Part shown: one piece after another, positions 24,193 to 32,769 of the stretch | How positions within the stretch are numbered: the first letter of the stretch is position 1 | How the letters are laid out: each line of letters begins with the position of its first letter | Source: an uncultured Selenomonadales bacterium | GTDB lineage: Bacteria; Bacillota; Negativicutes; Selenomonadales; Selenomonadaceae | Length of the DNA: 37,620 nt | Direction: 5' to 3' | Assembly (NCBI GenBank): GCA_937901445.1 | Contig: CALDHY010000033.1 | Location: forward strand, 1 to 37,620 | Translations under genes and position numbers: made by a program | Notes under the pieces: model-generated | The model's database searches: none | Seen by the model: the letters and a program-made list of their open reading frames with translations, nothing else | Told to the model about the DNA's origin: nothing

Positions 24193-26430
24193 CTACCTCA
24201 AAATTTCTGCAAGTACTTCCATCATTTTTGGAACGTCGATAGGCTTTGCAATGTGTCCGTTCATTCCGGCATTTTTCGCCGCCTGTACGTCTTCAGAAAA
24301 AGCATTTGCAGTCATTGCGATAATCGGAATATTTGCAAGCGCGGAATTTTCCAGTTTACGAATTGCCTGCGCCGCCTCGTAGCCGTTCATTATTGGCATT
24401 TGAATATCCATTAAAACGGCGTCAAAGTCTCCAACTTTCGACGCTGCAACTTTTTCAACGGCATCTTTGCCATTAACTGCAGTATCAACCTCAAAGCCGG
24501 AGCCTTCCAGAATCATTACCGCAATTTCACGATTAACTTCAACATCGTCAACAAGCAAAAGTTTTCTGCCGGTAAAATCAATTTCTTCAGCGTTAATTTC
24601 TTCCTCTTCGTCATCCAAAATTTCGTCCGTCAATTCGTAACGAACATTAATAATAAATTCCGTGCCGTGATTTAATTTTGTAACAACTTTAATATCGCCG
24701 TGCATTAATTCAACGATAGTTTTTGTAATTGCCATTCCCAAGCCCGTACCTTGAATTTTGCTTACAGTCGAACTTCTTTCACGTTCAAACGCCTCAAAAA
24801 CTTTTTGGGCGAATTCTTCACTCATACCAATTCCCGTATCCTTGACGCGCAATTCATAATCGCCAAAATTATCTGCGCCGTCATTTTTTTGTTCAAGTGT
24901 GACCGAAATTTCGCCGCCTTCAGGGGTAAATTTATAGGCGTTGCTGATTAAATTCAAAAGTACGCGGTTCAATCTGTTTGAATCGCAAATGACGAATTTA
25001 TTTTTAATTTTGGAAGTATCGACGGTAAATTTAATTTTTTTGGTGTCCATCTGCGTTGAAAACATATCCTTAACGTCGATAAAAATTTTGCGCAGATTTG
25101 CGGGCGCGTTTTCGAGTTCCATTTTGCCGTTTTCAATTCGGCTCATTTCGAGTACGTCATTAATCAGCGAAAGTAAATGTTGACTGGAGGCGTCAATTTT
25201 TTTCAGGAAGTCATAAGTTTTAACCGGAACATCGTGAGGGCAATGTACAAGCGTGCAATTTTCGCAGTATTTGTGCAGATTTTTTGAAAGGTTGACGTAG
25301 CCGGTAATTGCGTTCATAGGCGTTCGTATATCGTGCGAAATGTTGAACAAGAAAGTAGTTTTGGCTTTACTGCTTTGTTCGGCGCGTTCCTTTGCCTCAA
25401 CCAATTCTTCTTGTTGTTGTTTCAGAGTTTCTTTTTGAAGTTTTATAATTTCAAGATTTTCTTTGAGCTGTTTAGTATGAGCGCGTTCAAGTTTTGCGTT
25501 GCGATATTGGAAAACTATATAGACTACCAACAAGAAAAGTATCAGCAGTGAAATTACTATTGCGGAGGCAAGCCACGGGCGACTTTCAATCATATCAATA
25601 AAAGTCATATTTTCGTAGCGTTGAGTTATCCATTTGCGACTTAGTTCGTCAAGTCTGCCTTCCTGTTGCATTTGAATCAGCACGGCGTTAATTCGCACGC
25701 GGAGCATTGTATCTTCAGGGTGCATTACCATTGAGCCGTAAACGTGAGTAACGGCGTAACTCGGATGAAAATCATAAAGTTGATATTTTTCCAAAAAAGA
25801 ATTACCGACTTGAATCGGGCAAATTGCAAATTCGTATTCGCCGGTTTTCAGCGCGGCAAAAATTTTTTCGTACGAGTCAACATAAGAAATTTCGTCGTCA
25901 AGCCCCAAGCCCGGTACTCTGTGCAAGGAGGCAACCCGCCGCCCGTACAATTCGGCAACTGAAGAAATACTTGTCCGCCCGTAAATAACATATTGCTTTT
26001 CGGTTGTAGGGAGCGTCGAAATAATATTTGGATTGCCAACAATTAAATCTGATTCCATGTTCATAATAACGTCAGCATCGCCCGCGTTGAAAATTTTATT
26101 GGCGGTGTCCCAACTCGTCAATCTTAAATCTAAATTCATTTGCAGGCGATTGGCAATTTCATTAATCATTTCAATATCGTAGCCCATATAATTTCCGTAC
26201 CTGTCAACGTATGAATAAGGCTCGTAGTCAATATCTGTAACAACGTGCAAAGTTTTTTTAAAATTATTTTGGGCGTGTACTTCGACTGTCGGAATTGGTC
26301 TGAATGCGCCTGAAAGATAAAAATACAGAATTAAAAACAGCCCCGCCAATATTGCCGGTAATGAAAACAGTAGCAGCAGCGTGTTACTTTTCTGTTCAAA
26401 AAATCCTGGTTTTGGAGATTGATTTTCCAT
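24193..26430 (-). CDS. hybrid sensor histidine kinase with a solute-binding-type sensor
   Basis: A 745-aa membrane protein. Order: TM helix (about 22-42), a periplasmic family-3 solute-binding domain (60-280, with VTDIDYEPYSYVDRYGNYMGYDIEM), a second TM helix (290-312), a coiled coil, and HisKA with phospho-His in NISHDIRTPMNA. The HATPase domain has an N box (NRVLLNLISNAYKFT), DTGIGM and GTGLGMAI, and a C-terminal receiver domain has phospho-Asp in AVLMDIQMPIMNG. It should sense a small periplasmic solute, probably an amino acid. No separate response regulator or output gene is adjacent. The second ATG (26430) is chosen because the first overlaps the Shine-Dalgarno AAAGGA. A Cys-rich insertion (CENCTLVHCPHD) sits inside the kinase region. 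Confidence 0.92.
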   Translation of the reverse strand: MENQSPKPGFFEQKSNTLLLLFSLPAILAGLFLILYFYLSGAFRPIPTVEVHAQNNFKKTLHVVTDIDYEPYSYVDRYGNYMGYDIEMINEIANRLQMNLDLRLTSWDTANKIFNAGDADVIMNMESDLIVGNPNIISTLPTTEKQYVIYGRTSISSVAELYGRRVASLHRVPGLGLDDEISYVDSYEKIFAALKTGEYEFAICPIQVGNSFLEKYQLYDFHPSYAVTHVYGSMVMHPEDTMLRVRINAVLIQMQQEGRLDELSRKWITQRYENMTFIDMIESRPWLASAIVISLLILFLLVVYIVFQYRNAKLERAHTKQLKENLEIIKLQKETLKQQQEELVEAKERAEQSSKAKTTFLFNISHDIRTPMNAITGYVNLSKNLHKYCENCTLVHCPHDVPVKTYDFLKKIDASSQHLLSLINDVLEMSRIENGKMELENAPANLRKIFIDVKDMFSTQMDTKKIKFTVDTSKIKNKFVICDSNRLNRVLLNLISNAYKFTPEGGEISVTLEQKNDGADNFGDYELRVKDTGIGMSEEFAQKVFEAFERERSSTVSKIQGTGLGMAITKTIVELMHGDIKVVTKLNHGTEFIINVRYELTDEILDDEEEEINAEEIDFTGRKLLLVDDVEVNREIAVMILEGSGFEVDTAVNGKDAVEKVAASKVGDFDAVLMDIQMPIMNGYEAAQAIRKLENSALANIPIIAMTANAFSEDVQAAKNAGMNGHIAKPIDVPKMMEVLAEILR

Positions 26431-26442
26431 TGAGTTCATCCT

Positions 26443-26755
26443 TTGAAGAGGTTAAATTTTTTTAATTTAAAAACTTTTTATTATTTAAATGTACTTTCTT
26501 TTTTCAATAGCAAAAAAAGAAAGTACCAAAGAAAAAGTGCCAGCCCGCGCAGGGCACTAAGTTTACTGTACGCTCAGAGTAGGGCTTCCGCCACCTCGTA
26601 CGCTCCAATATTACCCGGACCCGTGCAAAGCGCGGGCGACTTCATTACAACCATCTTGCAACACGTTCAGCCGCGTGTATCTTTTTTCAATTAAAATCAT
26701 CAATTAACATTTTTTGTATTATAACAGTTTCATTTGGAAATTGCCAAAAAAAATC
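26443..26755. other. non-coding gap with a GC-rich core
   Basis: Between the divergent kinase and kdsB genes. 26523-26690 is clearly richer in G+C than its flanks and contains small inverted repeats such as GTGCC/GGCAC (26537-26558) and CCCG/CGGG (26631-26648). An open frame across it lacks a ribosome-binding site and has atypical residue use, so I do not call a gene. It could be a structured RNA or a decayed repeat element. Confidence 0.4.
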
Positions 26756-26784
26756 TTGAAACATAATCTTTAATGAAATATAAT
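26756..26784 (+). promoter_or_regulatory. promoter of the Kdo/LPS operon
   Basis: TTGAAA (26756-26761), a 17-base spacer and a perfect TATAAT (26779-26784), 26 bases before the kdsB start codon. It is the only strong promoter I see before the run of genes from 26811 to 37481. Confidence 0.85.
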
Positions 26785-26810
26785 CAAACAAAAAGAATCG
26801 AGTTGATAAT

Positions 26811-27539
26811 ATGAAGGCAATTTGCGTAATTCCCGCGCGTTATTCTTCGACGCGCTTACCCGGTAAACCTTTGAAAGATATTTGCGGCAAGCCAATGATT
26901 GTTAGAGTTTATGAGCGGGCGAAACTTGCAAAAAAAGTTTCTGAAGTTATCGTGGCAACTGACGACACAAGAATTTTTGACGCGGTAGAAAAAAATTCCG
27001 GCAAGGCAATTATGACACGCGCCGACCATAAAACCGGCACTGACAGACTTGCTGAAGTTGCTGAAAAAATTTCTGACGCAGATTTAATTGTAAATGTGCA
27101 GGGCGATGAGCCGCTGATTGAGGCAAGCTTGATTGATGAACTTGTTGCTGAATTTTTGGCAGATGAAAATTTACAAATGGCAACCGTTGCAACCGAACTT
27201 TTGGAAGAAACTGAAATGAAAAATCCAAACAACGTTAAAGTTATTTTCGACAAAAATAATAACGCGCTGTACTTTTCGCGTTCGCTTATTCCCTACCCGC
27301 GCAACGCCGGAATTTCTAAAGTTTACAAACACATTGGAATTTACGCCTATCGCAGAAATTTTTTGTTAAACTTTGCCAAAATGGACTCAACGCCGCTTGA
27401 ACAAACTGAATCGCTTGAACAACTGCGCGCCCTTGAGAACGGCTACAAAATCCGCGTCATTATCAGCGATTGTAAATTTGTCGGTGTCGATACTGAAGAA
27501 GATTTAAAACTTGTCAACGAAATTTATTCTAGAGATTAA
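26811..27539 (+). CDS. kdsB: 3-deoxy-manno-octulosonate cytidylyltransferase (CMP-Kdo synthetase)
   Basis: KdsB activates Kdo with CTP to CMP-Kdo, the donor for the LPS inner core. The 242-aa protein has IPARYSSTRLPGKPL at the N-terminus, VATDD, VNVQGDEPLI and HIGIYAYRRNFL, all characteristic of the family. First gene of the LPS cluster, just behind a strong promoter. The ribosome-binding site is weak (GAG). Its TAA stop codon begins a heptamer array. Confidence 0.96.
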   Translation: MKAICVIPARYSSTRLPGKPLKDICGKPMIVRVYERAKLAKKVSEVIVATDDTRIFDAVEKNSGKAIMTRADHKTGTDRLAEVAEKISDADLIVNVQGDEPLIEASLIDELVAEFLADENLQMATVATELLEETEMKNPNNVKVIFDKNNNALYFSRSLIPYPRNAGISKVYKHIGIYAYRRNFLLNFAKMDSTPLEQTESLEQLRALENGYKIRVIISDCKFVGVDTEEDLKLVNEIYSRD

Positions 27540-27592
27540 GGATTAGGGATTAGGTAAAACACTAGCCCCTAGCTCCTATATCCTAGCCCCTA
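27537..27592. repeat. heptamer array E, with a facing inverted array
   Basis: Three plus-strand units begin at the kdsB stop codon (27537-27557: TAAGGAT, TAGGGAT, TAGGTAA). Four units of the same family lie in opposite orientation at 27565-27592. The two halves are largely complementary, so the RNA could fold into a long imperfect hairpin between kdsB and kdsA. It is the only site with both orientations. Confidence 0.9.
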
Positions 27593-27619
27593 AATTTCGA
27601 CTGAAGGGAGAAATTTTTT

Positions 27620-28447
27620 TTGAACAAATTTAAAATTGGTGATATAGAAATTGGCGGCGGAAATTTATTTTTAATGGCGGGTCCCTGCGTCCTTGAAGGA
27701 TATGAACGCAGTTTGAAAATTGGCAAGCGTACAAAAGAAATTTGTGAAAAATTAAATCTGCCGTACATTTTCAAGGCGTCTTTTGACAAGGCTAACCGTT
27801 CGTCGATAAAAAGTTTTCGCGGTCCCGGACTTGACGAAGGTTTAAAAATTCTTGCCGCAATTAAAGCTGAATTGAAAGTTCCAATCGTCACTGACATTCA
27901 TGAAACTTTTCAAGCCGAGCCCGTCGCGCAGGTTGCAGATATTTTGCAAATTCCGGCGTTTCTTTGCAGGCAAACAGATTTACTTGTTGCGGCGGCGAAA
28001 ACCGGTAAAGTTGTCAACGTCAAAAAAGGGCAGTTTCTTTCGCCCAACGATATGAAAAATGTTGTTACAAAACTTGAGGAAAGCGGCACAAAAAAAATTA
28101 TGTTGACGGAGCGCGGCGCGTCATTCGGTTATAATAATTTGGTTGTCGATATGCGCGGCTTGCCGATTATGCGCAGTTTCGGTTATCCCGTGATTTTCGA
28201 CGGCACGCACAGCGTACAACTTCCCGGCGGCAGCGGCACAAGTTCAAGCGGGCAACGTGAATTTGTACCGTACTTGACGCGCGCGGCGGCGGCTGTCGGT
28301 ATTGACGGCTTATTTTTGGAAGTACACGACAACCCGCCGGTGGGACTTTCTGACGGCGCAAATATGATTTATCTTGACAAGTTGGAAAATTTGTTGAAAA
28401 ATGTATTGCTAATTCACAAAACTACAAAAAATTTTAGTGAGGATTAA
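27620..28447 (+). CDS. kdsA: 3-deoxy-8-phosphooctulonate synthase
   Basis: KdsA condenses phosphoenolpyruvate with arabinose-5-phosphate to Kdo-8-phosphate. The 275-aa protein shows [45 protein letters not shown] and [10 protein letters not shown], all typical. TTG start, with AAGGGAG 9 bases upstream. It ends one base before the kdsD ATG. Confidence 0.97.
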   Translation: MNKFKIGDIEIGGGNLFLMAGPCVLEGYERSLKIGKRTKEICEKLNLPYIFKASFDKANRSSIKSFRGPGLDEGLKILAAIKAELKVPIVTDIHETFQAEPVAQVADILQIPAFLCRQTDLLVAAAKTGKVVNVKKGQFLSPNDMKNVVTKLEESGTKKIMLTERGASFGYNNLVVDMRGLPIMRSFGYPVIFDGTHSVQLPGGSGTSSSGQREFVPYLTRAAAAVGIDGLFLEVHDNPPVGLSDGANMIYLDKLENLLKNVLLIHKTTKNFSED

Positions 28448-28448
28448 A

Positions 28449-29417
28449 ATGATAAAAAATCGAGCGATTGAAACTTTAAAAATTGAGGCGGCGGCAGTTG
28501 AAAATTTAATCAAGCGCGTTGACGATGAATTTGTGGCGGCTGTAAAAGAAATTTTGAAATGCAAAGGGCGCGTTGTTGTTACGGGGATGGGAAAATCCGG
28601 ACACGTCGGGCGCAAAATTGCGGCTACGCTTGCCTCAACCGGCACGCCTGCATTTTTTTTACACCCTGCTGAAGCCTATCACGGCGATTTGGGAATGATA
28701 ACCGAAAATGATATTGTCATTGCAATTTCAAACAGCGGTGAAAGTTCCGAAATTGTAAATATCTTGCCGGTAATTCGCAGAATCGGCGCAAAAATTATCG
28801 CAATGTGCGGGCGTAAAAATTCGGTACTCGGTAAAAACTGCGATTATTTTGTAAATATCGGCGTCGAAAAAGAGGCTTGCACTTTGGGGCTTGCTCCAAC
28901 TGCGTCAACAACGGCTACACTTGCAATGGGCGACGCTATCGCAATGGCTTTAATGGAAGAAAAAAAGTTTACTTCGCAAGATTTTGCGCTGTTTCATCCC
29001 GGCGGCGCGTTGGGCAGAAAACTTTTGCTTACAGTTGGCGATGTTATGCACAGCGGTGAAGATAATCCTATTGTTAAAGTTGGTGCAACGGTTAAAGACG
29101 CACTTTTTGAAATGACGGCTAAAGGACTCGGCGCAGTTTCAATCGTCAACGCCGAAAATAAATTTGTTGGAATTGTTACTGACGGGATTATTCGCCGCGC
29201 ACTTGAAAAGGATAAAAATTTCATTGATGAACCGGTTGAACATATTATGCACAGAGACGCCTTAATTATCAGTGCCGAAAAATTGGCGGCAGAGGCTCTT
29301 TCGGTTATGGAAAAACACAAGCCGCGCCCCGTTACGGTTTTACCTGTCATTGACGCTGATAAAAATCCTGTAGGTATGATTCACTTAACTGACTTGTTGC
29401 GTCAAGGAGTTGTTTAA
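28449..29417 (+). CDS. kdsD: arabinose-5-phosphate isomerase
   Basis: KdsD converts ribulose-5-phosphate to arabinose-5-phosphate, the substrate of KdsA. The 322-aa protein has an N-terminal SIS sugar-isomerase domain (GMGKSGHVGRKIAAT, SNSGESSEI, LAPTASTTATLAMGDAIA) and two CBS domains (about 205-320). An in-frame GTG at 28437 overlaps the Shine-Dalgarno GAGG; I chose the ATG at 28449. About 150 bases separate it from kdsC. Confidence 0.96.
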   Translation: MIKNRAIETLKIEAAAVENLIKRVDDEFVAAVKEILKCKGRVVVTGMGKSGHVGRKIAATLASTGTPAFFLHPAEAYHGDLGMITENDIVIAISNSGESSEIVNILPVIRRIGAKIIAMCGRKNSVLGKNCDYFVNIGVEKEACTLGLAPTASTTATLAMGDAIAMALMEEKKFTSQDFALFHPGGALGRKLLLTVGDVMHSGEDNPIVKVGATVKDALFEMTAKGLGAVSIVNAENKFVGIVTDGIIRRALEKDKNFIDEPVEHIMHRDALIISAEKLAAEALSVMEKHKPRPVTVLPVIDADKNPVGMIHLTDLLRQGVV

Positions 29418-29446
29418 ATGAAAATGACTGGGGATTGAAAGCGACC

Positions 29447-29464
29447 GTGTACACGCAAGTACAC
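29447..29464. other. small perfect hairpin between kdsD and kdsC
   Basis: GTGTAC (29447-29452) and GTACAC (29459-29464) can form a 6-bp stem with loop ACGCAA. The downstream sequence is A-rich, not T-rich, so it is not a normal plus-strand terminator. It may be an RNA processing or protection element, or a binding site. Nothing else is evident in this 150-base gap. Confidence 0.4.
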
Positions 29465-29568
29465 AGAAAAAAATAAAATCAACAAAATCTTAAGAATAAG
29501 GGTTATTATTGTGAAATAAATTTTTGTAAATTAAAATAATTAAAATCTGTTGTCAAGGAGAAATTAGC

Positions 29569-30135
29569 TTGAAAATAACTGAAGACGCCTTCGACAGGGC
29601 AAAAAAAATTAAGTTGGTAATTTTTGACGTGGACGGCGTTTTGACTGACGGCGGAATTTATATTGGTACAAGCGGCGAACTTTTTAAGGCTTTTCATTGT
29701 CAAGACGGATTGGGAATTACGCTTGCAAATAAATTCGGCTTGCAAACTGCGATACTTACGGGGCGTGAATCAGTTATTACGGCTAACCGCGCCAAAGAAT
29801 TGGGAATTACCGCCGTTAAACAGGGACATATGGATAAGCGCAACGCCTACAAAGAATTAAAATCTGAATTTAATCTGCGCGACGAAGAAATAGCCTACGT
29901 TGCAGACGATTTAATAGATTTGCCGGTTTTTGTACAAGTCGGTTTTCGCGCAGCTGTAAGAAACGCAAGAATCGAAGTCAAAGAGCGCGCACATTTCGTG
30001 GCAGAAAATGACGGCGGCAAAGGTGCAGTTCGTGAAGTGCTTGAATTTATTTTGAAGGCACAAGGCAAATGGGCTGAAATTATTTGTCAATATACAACGG
30101 TTGAAACTTCAAAAAATTTTTCGGTAAATCAATGA
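29569..30135 (+). CDS. kdsC: 3-deoxy-manno-octulosonate-8-phosphatase
   Basis: KdsC is a small HAD phosphatase that dephosphorylates Kdo-8-phosphate. The 188-aa protein has the HAD nucleophile motif FDVDGVLTDGG (Asp in DxD), ILTGRES, KQGHMDKR and the acidic ADDLIDLPVF. TTG start with AAGGAG 8 bases upstream. The C-terminus (after about residue 165, KAQGKWAEIICQ onward) extends past the usual end of the family, and this extension is part of a tandem duplication that follows. Confidence 0.95.
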   Translation: MKITEDAFDRAKKIKLVIFDVDGVLTDGGIYIGTSGELFKAFHCQDGLGITLANKFGLQTAILTGRESVITANRAKELGITAVKQGHMDKRNAYKELKSEFNLRDEEIAYVADDLIDLPVFVQVGFRAAVRNARIEVKERAHFVAENDGGKGAVREVLEFILKAQGKWAEIICQYTTVETSKNFSVNQ

Positions 30136-30243
30136 ATGACGGCGGCAAAGTTATTTATTTTGAAGGCGCAGGGCAACCGGGCTGAAATTATTTGTCAATA
30201 TACAACGGTTGAAACTTCAAAAAATTTTTCTGTAAATCAATGA
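30007..30243 (+). repeat. imperfect tandem duplication of the kdsC 3' end
   Basis: 30007-30134 (end of kdsC) is repeated directly at 30135-30243. Both copies begin with AATGACGGCGGCAAAG. The second lacks about 20-25 bases present in the first and then follows it with only a few changes through GGTTGAAACTTC to AAATCAATGA. The second copy is not an open frame continuing KdsC. It looks like a recent slip or recombination event. Confidence 0.9.
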
Positions 30244-30262
30244 GCTATTGGTAGGGGTTAAA

Positions 30263-31156
30263 ATGTTATACAATGCGCTAATGTTTTTGAGTCGGCTGGT
30301 AAGATTTTTGCCTTACGGCTTAATTTTATTTCTGGGGCGAATTTTGGGCAATTTGTACTATATTTTCGTCAAGAAACAGCGGGAGCGGGCAGTAGCGCAA
30401 ATGATGCCTGCGTTGAATATTTCGGAAACAAAGGCGCGGCAACTTGTCAAGGCGTCATTTGTAAATTTGGCGCGCAATATGTTAGATATTTTGTACATGC
30501 CCAATCTCAATGAAAAAAATCTTTCAGAGTACATTGAAATTGATCACCTTGAAAGAATGAAAGACGCCCTCGCGCAGGGTCACGGCGTCGTAGTTTTAAC
30601 CGGTCATATCGGCACGTGGGAATGGCTTAGCGCGGCTTTTACGCTTAACGGCTTGCCTGTTACCGCAATAGCAAAACTTCAGCCTAATCAAGAATACTCA
30701 AGGGTACTGGACGATTTACGCGCAACAATTCACGTAGAAATTTTTAATCGCGGTACAAGTGAATTACTTTCAGCAGGGCGTGCTTTAAAAAAGGGAAAAA
30801 TTTTGGGCTTCCTTGCCGACCAAGACGCGGGACCCGGCGGCGCGTTCATAGATTTTCTCGGCAAAACTGCCTCAACTCCAATGGGTCCTGCCGTTTTCGC
30901 CAAAAAATTTAATTCGCCCGTTTTGCCCGCGTTTATCATTCGGCAACCTAACGGACGCCACTTGGTAAAAATTTTTGAAGTTTTAAAATTTGAAGATACA
31001 GGCGATACTGACGGCGACCTTTTCAGATTTACCGAAAAAATGACGCGGATTCTTGAAAGTATAATTCGTGAAAATCCTACTCAATGGATCTGGTTTCAAA
31101 AACGCTGGAATACTCCGCCGGAAATGAAAAAGGAAGGCAAACACCATACGGTTTAA
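30263..31156 (+). CDS. lpxL: lipid A biosynthesis acyltransferase (LpxL/HtrB family)
   Basis: These enzymes add secondary acyl chains to Kdo-lipid IV-A at the inner membrane. The 297-aa protein has an N-terminal membrane helix (about 5-35) and the family motif HxxxxE as TGHIGTWEW, followed by LADQDAGPGGAFIDFLGKTAST. An in-frame TTG at 30248 precedes the Shine-Dalgarno; I chose the ATG at 30263 after AGGGG. The TAA stop is the first triplet of a heptamer array. LpxL versus LpxM specificity cannot be told. Confidence 0.9.
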   Translation: MLYNALMFLSRLVRFLPYGLILFLGRILGNLYYIFVKKQRERAVAQMMPALNISETKARQLVKASFVNLARNMLDILYMPNLNEKNLSEYIEIDHLERMKDALAQGHGVVVLTGHIGTWEWLSAAFTLNGLPVTAIAKLQPNQEYSRVLDDLRATIHVEIFNRGTSELLSAGRALKKGKILGFLADQDAGPGGAFIDFLGKTASTPMGPAVFAKKFNSPVLPAFIIRQPNGRHLVKIFEVLKFEDTGDTDGDLFRFTEKMTRILESIIRENPTQWIWFQKRWNTPPEMKKEGKHHTV

Positions 31157-31188
31157 GGGCTAAGGATTAAGGATTAAGGGATAGGGAT
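31154..31188 (+). repeat. heptamer array F (5 units)
   Basis: TAAGGGC, TAAGGAT, TAAGGAT, TAAGGGA, TAGGGAT in perfect register, starting with the TAA stop codon of the acyltransferase gene and ending in an A-rich stretch. Confidence 0.95.
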
Positions 31189-31228
31189 AAAAAATTTGCC
31201 AATAACATAAAAAATTGGAAAGTGACTA

Positions 31229-31798
31229 ATGGAAAGAAAGTATAAAATTTTAATAGCGGTAGGGCTGGGGCTTTTCGCCTGCTTAGTTTTTTGGGTAGTT
31301 TCAACAACGCCGGATTCGCCGCCGCCTTTACAAAAATTCGAGCCGCCCTCTTCAATGACATATGAAACAAATACAATCACTGAAGAAAAAAACGGCGTCA
31401 AACTTTTTGAATTGAGTTCCGGCAAAATGATTGTGGACGCCGCCACTCAAAACGCCGAATTTGAAAATATTCAAGCTAAACTTTATCAGGAAGACGGCAG
31501 TTTTGTTGAACTTACGGCAAAACACGGCAACTACGATCATCAAACAGGCGATATTCACGTTGAAGGCGAAGTTACTGTTACTGACAGCGAAGGCGCACAA
31601 CTTATCAGCGGCAAGCTCGATTGGTACGGCAATGAAGAACTCCTTGTTGCAACCGACAAAGTAAAAATTTTTAAAGACGATATAAAAGCATTCGGCGACC
31701 GCGCAGAGGCTAGAAACGGCTTGAGACACTTTAACTTGAAAGGCAACGCTCATATTTTAAAGGGCGTAAAAGATAATTCCGGAGGCAATTTACAATGA
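31229..31798 (+). CDS. lptC: LPS export protein LptC
   Basis: LptC is the bitopic inner-membrane protein that passes LPS from the LptBFG transporter to LptA. The 189-aa protein has one N-terminal membrane helix (about 6-25), a Pro-rich stretch and a beta-jellyroll periplasmic domain with the expected repeating strands (for example GVKLFELSSGKMIVDAA, GDIHVEGEVTVTDSEG). Its last four bases overlap the lptA start (ATGA), which supports the pairing. Confidence 0.9.
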   Translation: MERKYKILIAVGLGLFACLVFWVVSTTPDSPPPLQKFEPPSSMTYETNTITEEKNGVKLFELSSGKMIVDAATQNAEFENIQAKLYQEDGSFVELTAKHGNYDHQTGDIHVEGEVTVTDSEGAQLISGKLDWYGNEELLVATDKVKIFKDDIKAFGDRAEARNGLRHFNLKGNAHILKGVKDNSGGNLQ

Positions 31799-32697
31799 AA
31801 CTAAAAAAATTTTGCGCGTTAATCTGCGCGACAATGTTAATAAATTCAACGGCACTTTCAGCTGAAAATGACGATTCGCCCTCCGAATTAAAAGCTGAAG
31901 AAATTGATTATGATATGGACAGCGGCAGAATCATTGCAAGCGGGAGCGTTTTTATGCGCCATGAAGAAGCCGCCGCCAAAAATCCCGAAAATAACGTACC
32001 TTCAGAAGTCAATGCAGATACTGTTGATTATGATATGAATACCGGCGTTGTTACGGCAAGCGGCAACGTTCATCTGAAATACGGCACGGGCACTGCAACC
32101 GGCGGGCGCGCAATGTACAACACAAACACAAAAGAGGCTTACCTGCTTGATAACGTTGTTGTTATTCGTGACGATTTAAAGTTGACTTGCGAAAGTTTGA
32201 GAAATGACGGCTACGGGCGTATGCAGGCAGACGGCAACGTTTACGGCGTGCAAACTATCGCTCCCAGTCAAAAATATCCAAAAGGCGACACACGCACTTT
32301 CAAAGGTGAACACGTAGATTATTACCCCGACGATAAAGGTCACTTTGTAATTTCAACCGGCGGTATTTTTACAAGCACTGTTGACGGCAATTTTACGGCA
32401 AATTATATGGAAGGCTGGCTTGATGACGAATATTATATTGGTACGGGCGATGTTCATATTGTCAACCCGCCGCGTGAAATGGAAGCCGGCGGCGACAGAG
32501 TGGACTACTACGCACGCCAAAACGGTAAAGCAGTTTTAACCGGCAACGCTTGGGTTGTTCAAAAAAATAATACAATGCGCGGCAACCGTTTAACTGTCTA
32601 CCTTACAGATAATCCTGCTGATGCTAGATCTGACGTTCAAACAAGAAAAAATGTTTTGCCGCACGAAATTTTGACTGATACGCCTTTCAAAAATTAA
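31795..32697 (+). CDS. lptA: LPS transport periplasmic protein LptA (OstA-like)
   Basis: LptA polymerises into the periplasmic bridge that carries LPS to the outer membrane. The 300-aa protein has a signal peptide (KKFCALICATMLINSTALSA) and several OstA-type strand repeats (ELKAEEIDYDMDSGRIIASG, EVNADTVDYDMNTGVVTASG, GRAMYNTNTKEAYLL). It is longer than the E. coli protein (about 185 aa). The first repeat is duplicated within the protein (around 30-55 and 65-90). The TAA stop is the first triplet of a heptamer array. Confidence 0.9.
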   Translation: MKLKKFCALICATMLINSTALSAENDDSPSELKAEEIDYDMDSGRIIASGSVFMRHEEAAAKNPENNVPSEVNADTVDYDMNTGVVTASGNVHLKYGTGTATGGRAMYNTNTKEAYLLDNVVVIRDDLKLTCESLRNDGYGRMQADGNVYGVQTIAPSQKYPKGDTRTFKGEHVDYYPDDKGHFVISTGGIFTSTVDGNFTANYMEGWLDDEYYIGTGDVHIVNPPREMEAGGDRVDYYARQNGKAVLTGNAWVVQKNNTMRGNRLTVYLTDNPADARSDVQTRKNVLPHEILTDTPFKN

Positions 32698-32736
32698 GGG
32701 ATAAGGACTAAGGATTAAGGATTAAGGGCTAGGGAT
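32695..32736 (+). repeat. heptamer array G (6 units)
   Basis: TAAGGGA, TAAGGAC, TAAGGAT, TAAGGAT, TAAGGGC, TAGGGAT in perfect register from the lptA stop codon, followed by TTTT. Confidence 0.95.
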
Positions 32737-32769
32737 TTTTCCTGAAACTTAAATAAAGTGTGTGATGAA

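Noticed and set aside
26443..26694. 83-aa plus-strand frame (MKRLNFFNLK...)
   Set aside because: No Shine-Dalgarno, composition changes abruptly inside, and it lies in the gap between divergent genes; treated as non-coding.
29447..29464. Hairpin after kdsD as an intrinsic terminator
   Set aside because: It is followed by A-rich, not T-rich, sequence on the plus strand.
31352..31753. 133-aa minus-strand frame inside lptC
   Set aside because: Antisense shadow without a ribosome-binding site; lptC itself is well supported.
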